From positions 29,369 through 93,368 of the forward strand of contig VWZP01007379.1 of assembly GCA_013396995.1 (NCBI GenBank): 64,000 nucleotides of DNA, given 5' to 3'. Shown here in pieces: positions 12,501 to 24,500 of the stretch. Within the stretch, counting starts at the first letter, position 1. Each line of letters opens with the position of its first letter. The stretch is from Dicaeum eximium (Eukaryota > Chordata > Aves > Passeriformes > Dicaeidae). Made by a program: the position numbers and the translations under genes. The notes under the pieces are model-generated. The model saw nothing but the letters and a program-made list of their open reading frames with translations, ran no database searches and was not told the DNA's origin.

Positions 12501-15500
12501 TGCTTGTTTTTTCCGGGCTGCATAATACATCTTTGTCATCTACCCTTTCTGCTGAATAGGTCCATAGTTTGGAAAAGGGATTTTGCTAAATAATCATTTC
12601 AAGTTTGAATTCAAACAATGAATCTGATAGTATATGCTTGGTACATTTTTTTAGATTTCTGTCTTCCACCCAGCATATGTTTTATTTTGTTTGGTATTTT
12701 GTTTCTTTTCTCATATAGTCAAGCTTTAATCAACTTGTATCTTTTTTTCAATGTGCCTCATAAGAAGAAACCCATACTTGAAAAGTTGCATGTTGTCTAT
12801 AAATCTGATAGCATCACTGTGGTCATACAGTTACCTGATTGTATTTTAAAGATTATTGAAGGGTTTAAATCTGTATGTAATTAGTCTTTGCTTGAAATTC
12901 TGTTTTGCTTTTTATTTGGTCATATTTCTTGAATTGTATAGCTGGAAACAATATATTAATATCAGCTGGTGATATAAATTAGTTACAGCTCGGGAATAAT
13001 TAATTCTTTATTAAGAACTTAGAACTTAAATGTTGTGTTAACTGAAATACCAAAATTAAATATAAGTGAACATAGTTTCTGGTAGTGATGCTGTACCTTG
13101 AACATCTGTAGTACTTCCTAATATACAGTTTTAATTAACAGAAATTTAAGACACTTAACTATGTCCTAATCAATTTTTTAGCTTGTTTGAAACTAACTGA
13201 AGATTTTCTGTAATATGTGGAGTAACCTCCACAGAAATGTACATGAGTACTTTAGTTGTCTTCAGTCACATTTTATTTAATGTCAGAATAGTGCTTGAAG
13301 ACCCTATGCTTTTAAAAGCAAGGGAGAAGATTTTAAATGTTAGGAAAATCAGATTAATTAATTATAACATTGGTTGCATTGGAAGAGGTGGGATAGTTAT
13401 GAAATCCTAGTTTAAAATTGCTCCCTTTAGCTTTCTAACAGGTTTGTTTGTTTGTTTTTCTTTATTAATAGAAAATGTGGTTAGTGAGACCACATAGGTT
13501 AAAAAAAATGAAAACAGCAGCATTCATTTTAGGGACTGTGGAACTCTTGACGAAGTCCAGAAATAATAATTGTGGGTTTTTGAGCTTATGTAGTGCTAAA
13601 TACCATGTCAAGTGCTTCCTTGCATCAATAATTTTAACTACCTTGTATGCAGTACTGTAAGAACTCGGACCAAGGCATTCTGTTTCATGTTTTTACCTTG
13701 TGAGTGTTTCCTGATCATTTCAATCTGCCACCACCTTCCTACTGACTTCAGGTATTATTTTCCTTTTAACCATGATTGTTTATCCACTGTGCTGTTACTA
13801 ATATTTATTCATTCTACCTTCAGCTGGCAGTAGATCTGGGTCTCCTGGAAGAGTTTTGACTACAACCACACTATCCACTATGAACACAGGATTTCAGAGA
13901 GTGTTGGTGAATCCTGCAGCTGCACAAAAACGGAGCAAAATCCCACGAAGTCAGGGATGCAGTAGAGAAGCTAGTCCTTCTAGATTGTCAGTAGGTAAGA
14001 GTCACCAAATAACTCTTGATTTCTTTATAGCCCTTATTTTAAGTGCTGGATATCTACAGCTGGTATTTAGTTATAGGTAAACAAAAAAAAATAGAATACA
14101 TCCTAGAATGTGGCTGTTTTCTGAAACTAGTTTTTGACATACCAAGACAGTTTTAAACTGAAGCTGAAATTTGAGGTTTTTCTTGTCAGGATGTTGTAGT
14201 TCTTTTCCTTGCCTCCCTTTCTTCCTTCTCTTTTTTCACTTCACACCCAAAATACCCATAATCCTTTGAATGAAAGTGTGATACCATTTTGAAAATATGT
14301 TCTTCATTACTTCATGTCTTCTGTGTATGTGTGTGCACATGTGTAAATGCTGTGATGCTAAAATGAAGGCTACATGTCTTCAGCCTCACGGTATAATTCA
14401 GTTACACTTTATTGCAAACAGTGCTATTGAAAAACATCTGTTCGTTTTAATAGTATTGATACTGTTATTCCTTTGTATTTTTGATTTTTATCTTAGCCAC
14501 ATAATTTTATTTACCTTCTTTATAAAGCTGTGGGGTTTTCCATTGATGCTGCTGTTGATTAAGTTGATCTTGAGCAAAAATTCTGAATCGTTACTCAATG
14601 TTACTTGTTTTTTCTCCATCCTTTCCAGAGGGTCTTTCAACCATTCTGTAAAGAGTTAGTAAATTTCCATTTTAAGCTGTGCAAAAAAATAATTTCATTG
14701 AACTGGCTACACTTAGACTAATCCAGCACAATCAAGAAGGTCTATTAAAAAGGTTATGACTTAAAATGCAACATAATCATCAATGTCTTTTCTTAGAAAT
14801 GTATCTTTGATCTTACTGCAAAACAGAATTGCATTAAAACTGCAGCTTTTCTTATGTCTTCTCCCTTTGTGCCACTGTTTGTCTGCACCCTGAATCATAC
14901 TAGCGCGAGGCAGCCGCATTCCTCGGCCTAGTGTGAGTCAGGGCTGCAGCAGGGAGGCCAGCCGTGAAAGTAGCAGGGACACGAGCCCTGTCCGCTCTTT
15001 CCCGCCCCTCGGTAAGTACTCGGAGCCCTTGTCATGCATGGCTGTCCCCACCCTTTGTTACATGCACCTAACGAATCCGTGCCTCCTTCATTTAGCTTGT
15101 AGCTGGCCACCATGTTCTCCCTTCCTTTGGCTCTCCCCCCACTTACCCTGGTGGAGAATTGACCAATGTGTGAATGGGCTGCACACAAGAAAAATACAGG
15201 CTTTGCTAGGCTTAGTCTGAAGTACCAAGTCCAGAAAGGTGTGTGATGCGCAGTGTCTAGATGCCATTTTGTAAAGGCACTCCTGGTTTTAGATATTTTT
15301 TTGAAATTACGTGTTTCTCTTTTCATTCCAGCACTCATTGCTTGGGTACTTGAGTACTCAAAAATTTCTACCTAGTCAATGAATTATTTTAGTGTGTTTT
15401 AGGAGAAAATACACTTAATTATGTCCCCCTTAGCTATATGGTCAGCAGTTTATTGGTCTGACACAAATTGCAAGGTTATACAAGATTTTCGGTCTGTTTC

Positions 15501-18500
15501 TGAGATTTCAATGAGGCATAAGAATATTAGTTTATAATTGTCATAACATTTTGGTTAAGGATTAGAGAAGGTTTTCATTTCCATATATCTTTGTGAAGGT
15601 TGCTAAAAAGTTGATAGTAAATTCTGCTTGAAGTGCTTTTACATATTGGGGTTGTGGATTGGGGTTTTTTTTCTTGTTTGGTAATACTAAACTCTGTGCA
15701 ATTGAATCTGAAACAGATCTCTTTTTGGTGTTACCTTTGTGTGAAGTAGTCTTCAGTATGCATCCCTCTTATTTGGTTTTTTCAGTGTAACTTACAGTTA
15801 AGGACTTTATAATACTAGCTGTTAAACATAGTCTGAAAATAGTAAATCTCTGGTTTCTATCTCAAATTGAGCCACCCTGTACTGTACTGGACATATGTTG
15901 TGGTCTGTTAGGGCTTCCTGCCAGCCATGGTTTTATTGGGAGAGTACAGATTAATTGAATGAAAGCTGTTTCAATAACTAATGCTAGTTTGCCCAAATGC
16001 TGTTTCATTGGGAAATTATACTAAAAGTAGATGTTACGCAGGATCCATTAGGAAACCTATGTCTTTTTTTCTAAAACACAGCTGGGAGATTGTGTTGAAG
16101 TATACACGTACCTTCTGTTCTTTTAAAAACAAGGATGTTTTGCAGAACTCTTTGTGCTTCTTTTGCTGCCTTACAGCTTGACCTGAATTGCAGGCATGCA
16201 AGATCAGATTTACATTTTGTAGTTGGTTGAATGCTTGCTATCTTAATAAGTCTGTATTAGGCAATACCATGAGATGTGTTGCTGGGATAGATGCCACTGG
16301 AAGGTTTAGTCTTATTTATGTAGTTCAGTTTTAGAATTCAGATGTCAAAACAAGTACCTACACTAGTGAAATAGGTGGAATTGTCTGATAGCATGGGAAA
16401 TGCAAAGTAACATGTATAGGAATCCAGCATTGGTTTTTTAAAAAAAAGGAAATTATACTGGGAACAAATGAAGATTCCTTTTAGTATGACTTTTTATTTG
16501 AATGATGTAAATGTTATTCAGTGTTTCGTTGGTACAAGTAAAAGATGAAATAAGGCAAATTCAGCTCTGTGTAGCTAGAGGCAGTTTGACATGGGGATGA
16601 ATAGGGGAATGTAACTTGTATTGCCTCTCATTGTCTGCACAGAAATTTTTGCTTATGAACACAAATTAAATAAAATTGATTTTATCCCCCTTTAGGGTAT
16701 AAAATTACCTAAATGCTACATAATTGCTTCACTATATACATTGGTATGAAGTGTTTTAAGTAATCTCACATCTCAGTATAATGTTATAAACTAGGAGATA
16801 AGAGCCATTAAGAAGCAAGTGATTTGTAATCTATCTAGAAGTGTATCTTTTTGTTAAATATAGTTAGTATTAGATATCAGGCTAGTATAATGTCCGTATT
16901 TTAGCTAAGAAATCATCTTAGTGTGAATCTATTCAAAGTTTTAAAAAAACGCAACAGCAAAAGTAAATACTTGACAATTTCTGTAATTTGAGAGGTACAA
17001 AGAATATTCTTAAAAATATGTTTCGGAATGAGGTGTGTTTCACCCAATAATATATAGTGCTTTTTTTCACTTTCTTAAAAACTTGTCCAGCATATTTCAT
17101 TCAAATGGATGTAGGGGCAGGAGTAATTTCAAGTTTCTTGCCTAAACTTTGAACTTTTAGTTTTCAGTTGAACCTTTAATTTTCAGGGCTCATAGATGGA
17201 AAGTAAGAGGAAGGTTTATCCCACTTATGCTTGTATTTAAAGAGCTGTCAGCTGTGATGCCTGTGTTGTGGCATCCTCAGTCCTGTCTGCTTTTCCTTGC
17301 TGAGACACACTTTCTAAAGGACCAAGTATTCCATGAAGCATTAATTCCAAACTAAAATGCCCTAGGCAAACATCTTCATGTAGGATCAGTTAGAAATCAA
17401 GTACATCACTGTACCTCATGGAAGGAGTAGAGAATGTAACCTGGAAAGACACAGTGTTGTTTCTGGGATCCTAACGGGACCTAGGATTGTTGCAGAAGTG
17501 CACTCAGATTAAAAGGTCCTTCCCAAAATGTCCCTTGGTCCATGATTCACCTGTACATGATTCAGATCAGACTCTTAAATGGTATTTGTTTATCAGAGAA
17601 AAGAATTACTAATTTGATTTGGTTTCTGTTTATGCTACTTAATATATCCAGAAGGAGTTAAATAGTTGCATTTACAGTTACTTATTAAATCATAAGATTT
17701 TATCTGGGGGTTTTGCCACTATGGGTGGACATTTGAGTTCAAGTTAAAATTGTCATTTATGTGGCAATAAATTTCTAACTTAAGTGAACTGAAGAAAAAA
17801 GTTGAATTGTTTAAAAACACATTTAATTTAAAAATTACTTACGTTTTAAGAAACAAAATACTAGCAATGGTGAGTCAATATCTTCACTAAAAAATCACTA
17901 AAAAACTAGTTTTATATGTGTGCCATAAGGAGTGGGGCGCTCAGTTTTATTCAGAAATCTTTAAGGATCTTCAGTTTCCGGTTTCCGTAACTTCAAAGAA
18001 TCTTAATGAGCTGTAGTAATTAACATGTGTTTCAGCTTCACATTTTATTTATTTAAATAAAATAGTAAGTATGTGAATTATTAATTGCATTGGTTGGCTT
18101 ATTTTAAACTTATAATTTGATCATTTTAACTTCATTTACATACTAGTGAGTTTTTACTGAGGTTGAGTTGTCTACAACATAGGCAAGAATTCAAGTGTGT
18201 ACAAATTGTCAGCTGCCAACACACTGGGTTCATGGAGGAAGCACTTTTTGCAGATGATGTTTGATATGTGAGCTCTGGCTCTGACTTGAGCACACAGAAT
18301 TTAGTTAAGTCCGCAATGCAAGACCAGTGTCAGTGGACTGATAACTTTTTAGGTATTTCTGATGAGTTTGCTTGTGTGTATGAGTGTGTGCATGTGTCTG
18401 TGCACCTTTTCTTCTTTGAACTCGAACATACTTACTTTTACCCTGCTCTTAATCTTGTAAATTTAAAAAAAAATTACGCATGAAACGTCCAGTGTACATA

Positions 18501-21500
18501 AACCTATATAATCATATTTGGTATAATCAAAGAACTACTCTGAAGATTTTTGCTTCTGTTTAATACTCAGCTTCTTGTGCTTAAGCTGATTCTCTTGTTC
18601 ATCTGAGCAGCTATTGCAGCACTTTGATTCCTTGGTCATAGATAGGGTTTATTTAATCCTGTTATTGCAGCTTCCAGACATCACTCCAGATCTACTGGTG
18701 CTCTCTACGCTCCTGATGCTTATGGGGCCACAGGTGAAGGATGAGTACCCGTTGCTGTCATCTGTGCAGTCATCCTGGATTTTTTTTCCCCACCCACTTG
18801 GTTATTCTCATAGTTCAGTTTTAGAAAGCATTATTTATATTAATTTGAGTTTTGTGTTTTTAATAATCCAGATAGATCTGTTTATGTTGATAGATTTTGT
18901 CTCCACCCTGATCTTCCAATGTTAATCCTTTTTTTCCTTAAGAACACTTTTTAGTTTCAGAACTCGTTAGCTTTCCATTTTTTTAGTATTTGTAGAGCAT
19001 TCTTTATGCATGTAGTTTTCTAATCAACAGTCTCAATAGCCTTCCTATTGTATTTGTTTACTTTCTAAATTAAAATAAAAACCCAAAATGAAGAAGACAT
19101 TAATTTTTAAAAAGCAAAATTTCTTTCAAATAAAACCATTGTTTTATAGGGGTTTTTCCATGTGATTTGGAACAAAATGTTTGTAGGTGACTGGCTTTTT
19201 ACTTGAATTCGTTCCTTTGTCTGTTCCACTAAAGACTTCAGAATGAAAATGGTTATTTTATCCACTACATAATCTATTAAAAATGTTAAGCAAATGCTTT
19301 TCTTCTGCTTGGGTTTTTATACGTGAGTGTGATATTTACATCCCAGCTTTCTATTCTGATTGAATTCTTTGTATTTCTTTTTGTTGTTGTAACAGGTACT
19401 GGCTTTGGAATTAGTCAGTCAAGTAGATTGTCATCATCAGTCAGTGCTATGCGAGTTCTGAACACAGGTTCTGATGTGGAAGAGGCAGTAGCAGATGCTT
19501 TGGTAAGAATCACACACTTACCTTGTGTAGGTCACAAGCTCCTTAAGTGTTTGGTTCCTGTATATTAGCATGCAGAAGAACTTGTTTGAAGAAACAAGAG
19601 ACAAGTTTTATTGGCTTCTTGGGGAGGGGCGGGGGGGAAAAACAAGAAGAAACTGAGTTGCTGGAGCTGCAAGTATTGGAATTTTCATTCCCTGCAGAAG
19701 TTTTAACTTTGGACAAGCATGCTTTTTTTCACAGCAGACAGGAAACAGACTTGGACTGTTGTGTTGGAGTGGCCCAAGGAGCCACTTGAGCAGGTAGAAC
19801 TAACCAGCAGTTTCTCACAACAGCCAGAACAAATTCAGGATAGGTTGAAGGCTTGTTAGAGCTGGGAATGATGACAGCTAAAGCCCTCTGCTTACCAGAA
19901 GCCTGGGTGCCATTTAAAGTTTTTCTGTCTGACAGCAGGTGAGATAGACGCTGAAGAGAGAAAACAATAGCTGGGCGACCAAGCCCCACACAGCCACTTT
20001 CTCTCTCGCCCACCACTGGTGTCAGAGAGAGAATCAGGAGGTTAAAATCCAGAAAACTTGTGGGTTGAGATAAAGACAGTTTAATATGGAAAGCAAAACC
20101 CATGGACCTAGGCAGAGCCAAACAAGGAGTTGATTCCGTGCTTCCCAGGTATTCAACCACAGGTAGGCAGGTGTTCAACCATCTCCAGCAGAGCAGGACC
20201 CCATCACACACAGCAGTGACTTAGGAAAACAAATGCTATCACTCCAAATATCCCCCTCTTCTTCCTTCTTCCCCCCAATTTATATACTGAGCACGATGCC
20301 ATATGGTCTGGAATGTCCTTCTGGTCAGTTTGGGTCACTTGTCCTGGCTGTGTCTCCTCCCACTCTCCCATTCACCCCCAGCTTCCTGTCTAGCATGGCA
20401 GTAGGAAAAACAGAAAAGATCTTGGCTCTGTATGAGCCCTGCTTATCAATAACAAAACTCCTCTATATTATCAACCCTCTGTTCNACCCCATCACACACA
20501 GCAGTGACTTAGGAAAACAAATGCTATCACTCCAAATATCCCCCTCTTCTTCCTTCTTCCCCCCAATTTATATACTGAGCACGATGCCATATGGTCTGGA
20601 ATGTCCTTCTGGTCAGTTTGGGTCACTTGTCCTGGCTGTGTCTCCTCCCACTCTCCCATTCACCCCCAGCTTCCTGTCTAGCATGGCAGTAGGAAAAACA
20701 GAAAAGATCTTGGCTCTGTATGAGCCCTGCTTATCAATAACAAAACTCCTCTATATTATCAACCCTCTGTTCAGCACAAATCCAAAACACAGCCCCACAC
20801 CAGCCACTGTGAGGAAAATAACCTCTAGCCCAGCCAAAACCAGCAGAGCAGGTAGCATCTCATAAGTTTAGTTTTTGTTTTCCTTTGTTTTCAAAATGTT
20901 ACACTAAGTTAAAACCGGTAATTGTCTTTCTTAAGCTATGTTGTTCTTTAAAAGGGTGGGTTTGGCTCCTCTGCCTTCCTGACCCTGTAAGCCAAACTGA
21001 ACACATGATGTATTTTGCTATTCTGATATTTACGTCAGCGGGCTGAAATCCTCTGTTAATTTTAAATACTGCTGCTATGAATCAGATACATTTTTATCCG
21101 TTATTGTATGCTATTTGCATATCATTAAATACTTCTAAGTATCTGTTTTCTAGTTACCAGAATGCTTTAAAGAAATGGTTATTTCTCTGGTTCAAGAAAA
21201 ACTGTTGTTTTGAAAGTTAGTAAAAAACTACAAATTAGACTCTAAATTACAGTCAGATATAACTGCATAGAGAGAAACAAAATTTCAAAATCTGAAGAAC
21301 TCTGTCATATTCTTAGTATGACTATTTATTGATTTCTTGGTTAACACTTTTTTCTTGACTCGTTAGCTTAAAATTTGTGTGCTTTCACTGGTATAGAGAT
21401 CAGGATATCTGTAAAATCTAGCATAAGAGGTCATGGTGAAGTCGAGTGCATTTTCACCTTTCTGTTACTACAAGCTTGCTAAAAGTTTTCAGCATTAATG

Positions 21501-24500
21501 GTGAATGCTGGTTTGTAAACTGGAAGTCAGTCTGGATTTTGGAATAGGGAACGATAGAAAAACAGTGCATAGAACATGGAAATTTTCTGGTATAACTGGC
21601 AAGCCTATGCTATGGTTCTCTCCACACAGGTGCGTCACAAATAATATATTCATTACTTTTAGCAGCCTCCTAGTTTTCAAATTTGCTGGGCAAATAACAT
21701 AGTAAGAATAGAAGTTGAGGAGAAAGTCAGTCATGTTTCCAGTGACTGCTCTTGAAGCTTGAATGTGTCCTGCTTTGTTGAAGCAATAAAGCTTCTTCAG
21801 AGAAACTGTTTGCATTACCTGGACCCAAAATATCATGATGCTGCTAGAAATGTTAGAGGAAAATCAGTTTGTGTATTTTAACTAGAGTCTGACATTACAA
21901 AGAAGGATCAGGAACTGCAACATTTTATTATCGTAGTACTTGCATGCCTGGTTCCTTGCCATGCTCTAAATGCTACAGGTTGTCCTGTTCATATGGCTCC
22001 ATGTAGATGGAAATCTGGTAATAAAACACCCTTATTGTTTTATCATAGACTGAAGATTCACATTCATAATGGTATTTTTTAAAGATAGAATGTAGAGTCC
22101 TGACATATGTAATATAAGTACAAAAATAAAAATATTCCAGATTGTGTTACTCTTTTTTATTTTATGAAAAATACTTGACCACTGGTGGGGAAGCCAAAGA
22201 GGTGTCGGTCTTCTGCCTAAGATCTCTTTTAAATATTGCTGTATAAAAAACAGCAATAATGGAAATATTTACATATTTTTGTCTTTTACTTTAGTAAAAA
22301 TAGTATTAAGTAAATTAAGTACTAAGTATTTAGTAATTAAATGATAAGTATTAGTATTAAGTAATTATTAACTAAAACTTAGTATTTCAGATTATTTTAC
22401 TGAAAAATCTTTTTTTTTTCCTTATGGTGTGTCTTTTCCAAAACACTTAACATCTCTGCAATTTTCCCCTTCAGTTATTCTCTTACACATGTATGTATGC
22501 TCATTCTGTTGACAATAAGCCTGCTTGTTACCTGTTGTATTAATTAGTTTGTGATTAGTATTGTGATATCCTTTAAATTATTCCATGGTTAAAAATGAGA
22601 AATGGCAGTGGTAATTAAGGGGAAAATGATCACTTATACTACTGCTTCTTTGAGTATGTAACAAAACTGAGTTTTAAAATGCTAACTTCAGCACCACAGA
22701 TTGAATGGCAAGAGCTGTTTTGCAAAAGTTTGCTGTTTTTTTCATTTTAAGATAAATAGATTTTTTTTTCCCCTCTGACCTTGGTATGATGTGGTTTTTT
22801 TTGTTGGCTTATTTTTTTGTTTTACAGGGTTTGGAATTTTGCATTATGTAATCAGTTTTTCTTGTAGAACATTGACTGTAATTGTCGCAATGACTAAATT
22901 TAGATATTAAAGTTAAACAAATAGTTCAAGGTTTTGTACTTAAGTAACAATTGACTGCATGTGTTTAATTAATGTCTTCATGTTCAAATATCACTGCATA
23001 AGACACAAAGATTTTGACAGAGAAGTCTTTGTGACCAACATGCCGATGATATGTAATATTTTACTGAAATGGAAGCTTAGCAAACTATTCTTGACAATGT
23101 GTGATATGCTAGTCAGATACAGAGAGCTAAGAACAAAATTTACAGTAAGACTATATGTTGTCCAGTGGCAGGAAATTTATTACTCACAGTGCTGCTATGC
23201 CTTACCTTCCTGTTCTCAATTTCTGTTTCTTTTCAATAATTTACTGCTAACAGCTCTTAGGAGACATACGGACTAAGGTATAGAAACTATTTTTCTTCTT
23301 TAATAGTTTAATATTTTGCTCTTAACATGTTTGATACAAAATGAGTTAAAATGTCAAAATATGTGTAGACCTTTGATTCTTAAATTCTGTAATGTATATA
23401 AAGCTATGAAAATAGCTATGAAAAAGCTATAAAGCTAGTGAAATAACTAACTTGCAACAGTCTTTTGTCACCCTATTATGCAATTTTATGGGTTCTTGAA
23501 AGAAGACCTTACATTAAATGTTTCATCAAATGTATGTCTTCTCTGCATTTACGTATAGTTTATATTTGGCCATGTAAGCCATACTTCAAAATATTATCAT
23601 ATTTTCATTAACTTGGTTTGACCTGCTGAATGGTTGGAGCCATTTGTCACTGCAGGGAGTAGGGGTCCCACCGGTTATTGAAACTGTTGGTCTTTCAAGC
23701 CATTGTGGGTATGTTGTATTATCTCTTTGAGAGCCAGTGCTGATGTGGGGTGTCTCTGTACAATAGAAGAAGCCCGTCCGAAGAAGATACGAATCATATG
23801 GGGTGTACTCAGATGATGATGCCAACAGCGATGCATCAAGTGCCTGTTCGGAAAGGTCCTATAGCTCCAGGAACGGGAGCATACCGACGTACATGAGGCA
23901 GACAGAAGATGTGGCTGAGGTCCTGAACCGTTGTGCAAGCACCAACTGGTCAGAGAGGAAAGAAGGCCTTCTAGGCCTGCAGAACTTACTAAAGAACCAG
24001 AGAACACTAAGGTAGGGTGACATCTTAATAGAGAAACATCTTGTTTCAATGTTGTTGGGAGTCGAGGAGAGGGAAGGCAGGGTGTGTCTTTGAGAGTAAG
24101 ATGGGGAAAGGAACAAGGAAGCTTTTCTCACTTCTGGGTACTAGTGTGTATTTATATACTATTGGATGCGGGGAATTCAAAATTGAGATCTTGCGATACA
24201 GAAGGTTCCTAAGATGCTTCCATCTACTATCAATAGAAGGACTTTTTTTTAACGACTATAATTTTGAGGGTATTTATTCAGAAGAAATTTTTTACTACTC
24301 ACTACTAAGAACACCTTTTTCAGAATCTGCTCTGTTACAAAATTATGGTATAATATGTGAGACAGTTTAAAAGAGACATTTATAGGTTTAAAGTCTCGTT
24401 TTAGATGAAAGCTATTACATTTTTACCCATGTCTTGAATAAAACAATTACCTCTACTTAATTTACTAGATTATATGATTCAGTATTTACTCTTGATTTCA

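Larger units (their letters stand above)
19503..23253 (+). other. CLASP2 intron with LTR element
   Basis: A 3.75-kb intron. It contains an LTR (about 19970-20845) with an internal assembly duplication, and an AT-rich patch of AGTATTAAGTA-like repeats near 22290-22390. The rest is unrecognised. Confidence 0.75.

Noticed and set aside
19729..20211. 160-residue open frame on the minus strand
   Set aside because: It lies across the LTR and its flank, shows no retroviral or other family motif, and has no splice or promoter support.
20233..20865. 210-residue open frame containing an internal perfect repeat
   Set aside because: It is LTR sequence read through the duplicated 287-nt block and the N. 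The repeat in the protein is the probable assembly duplication.
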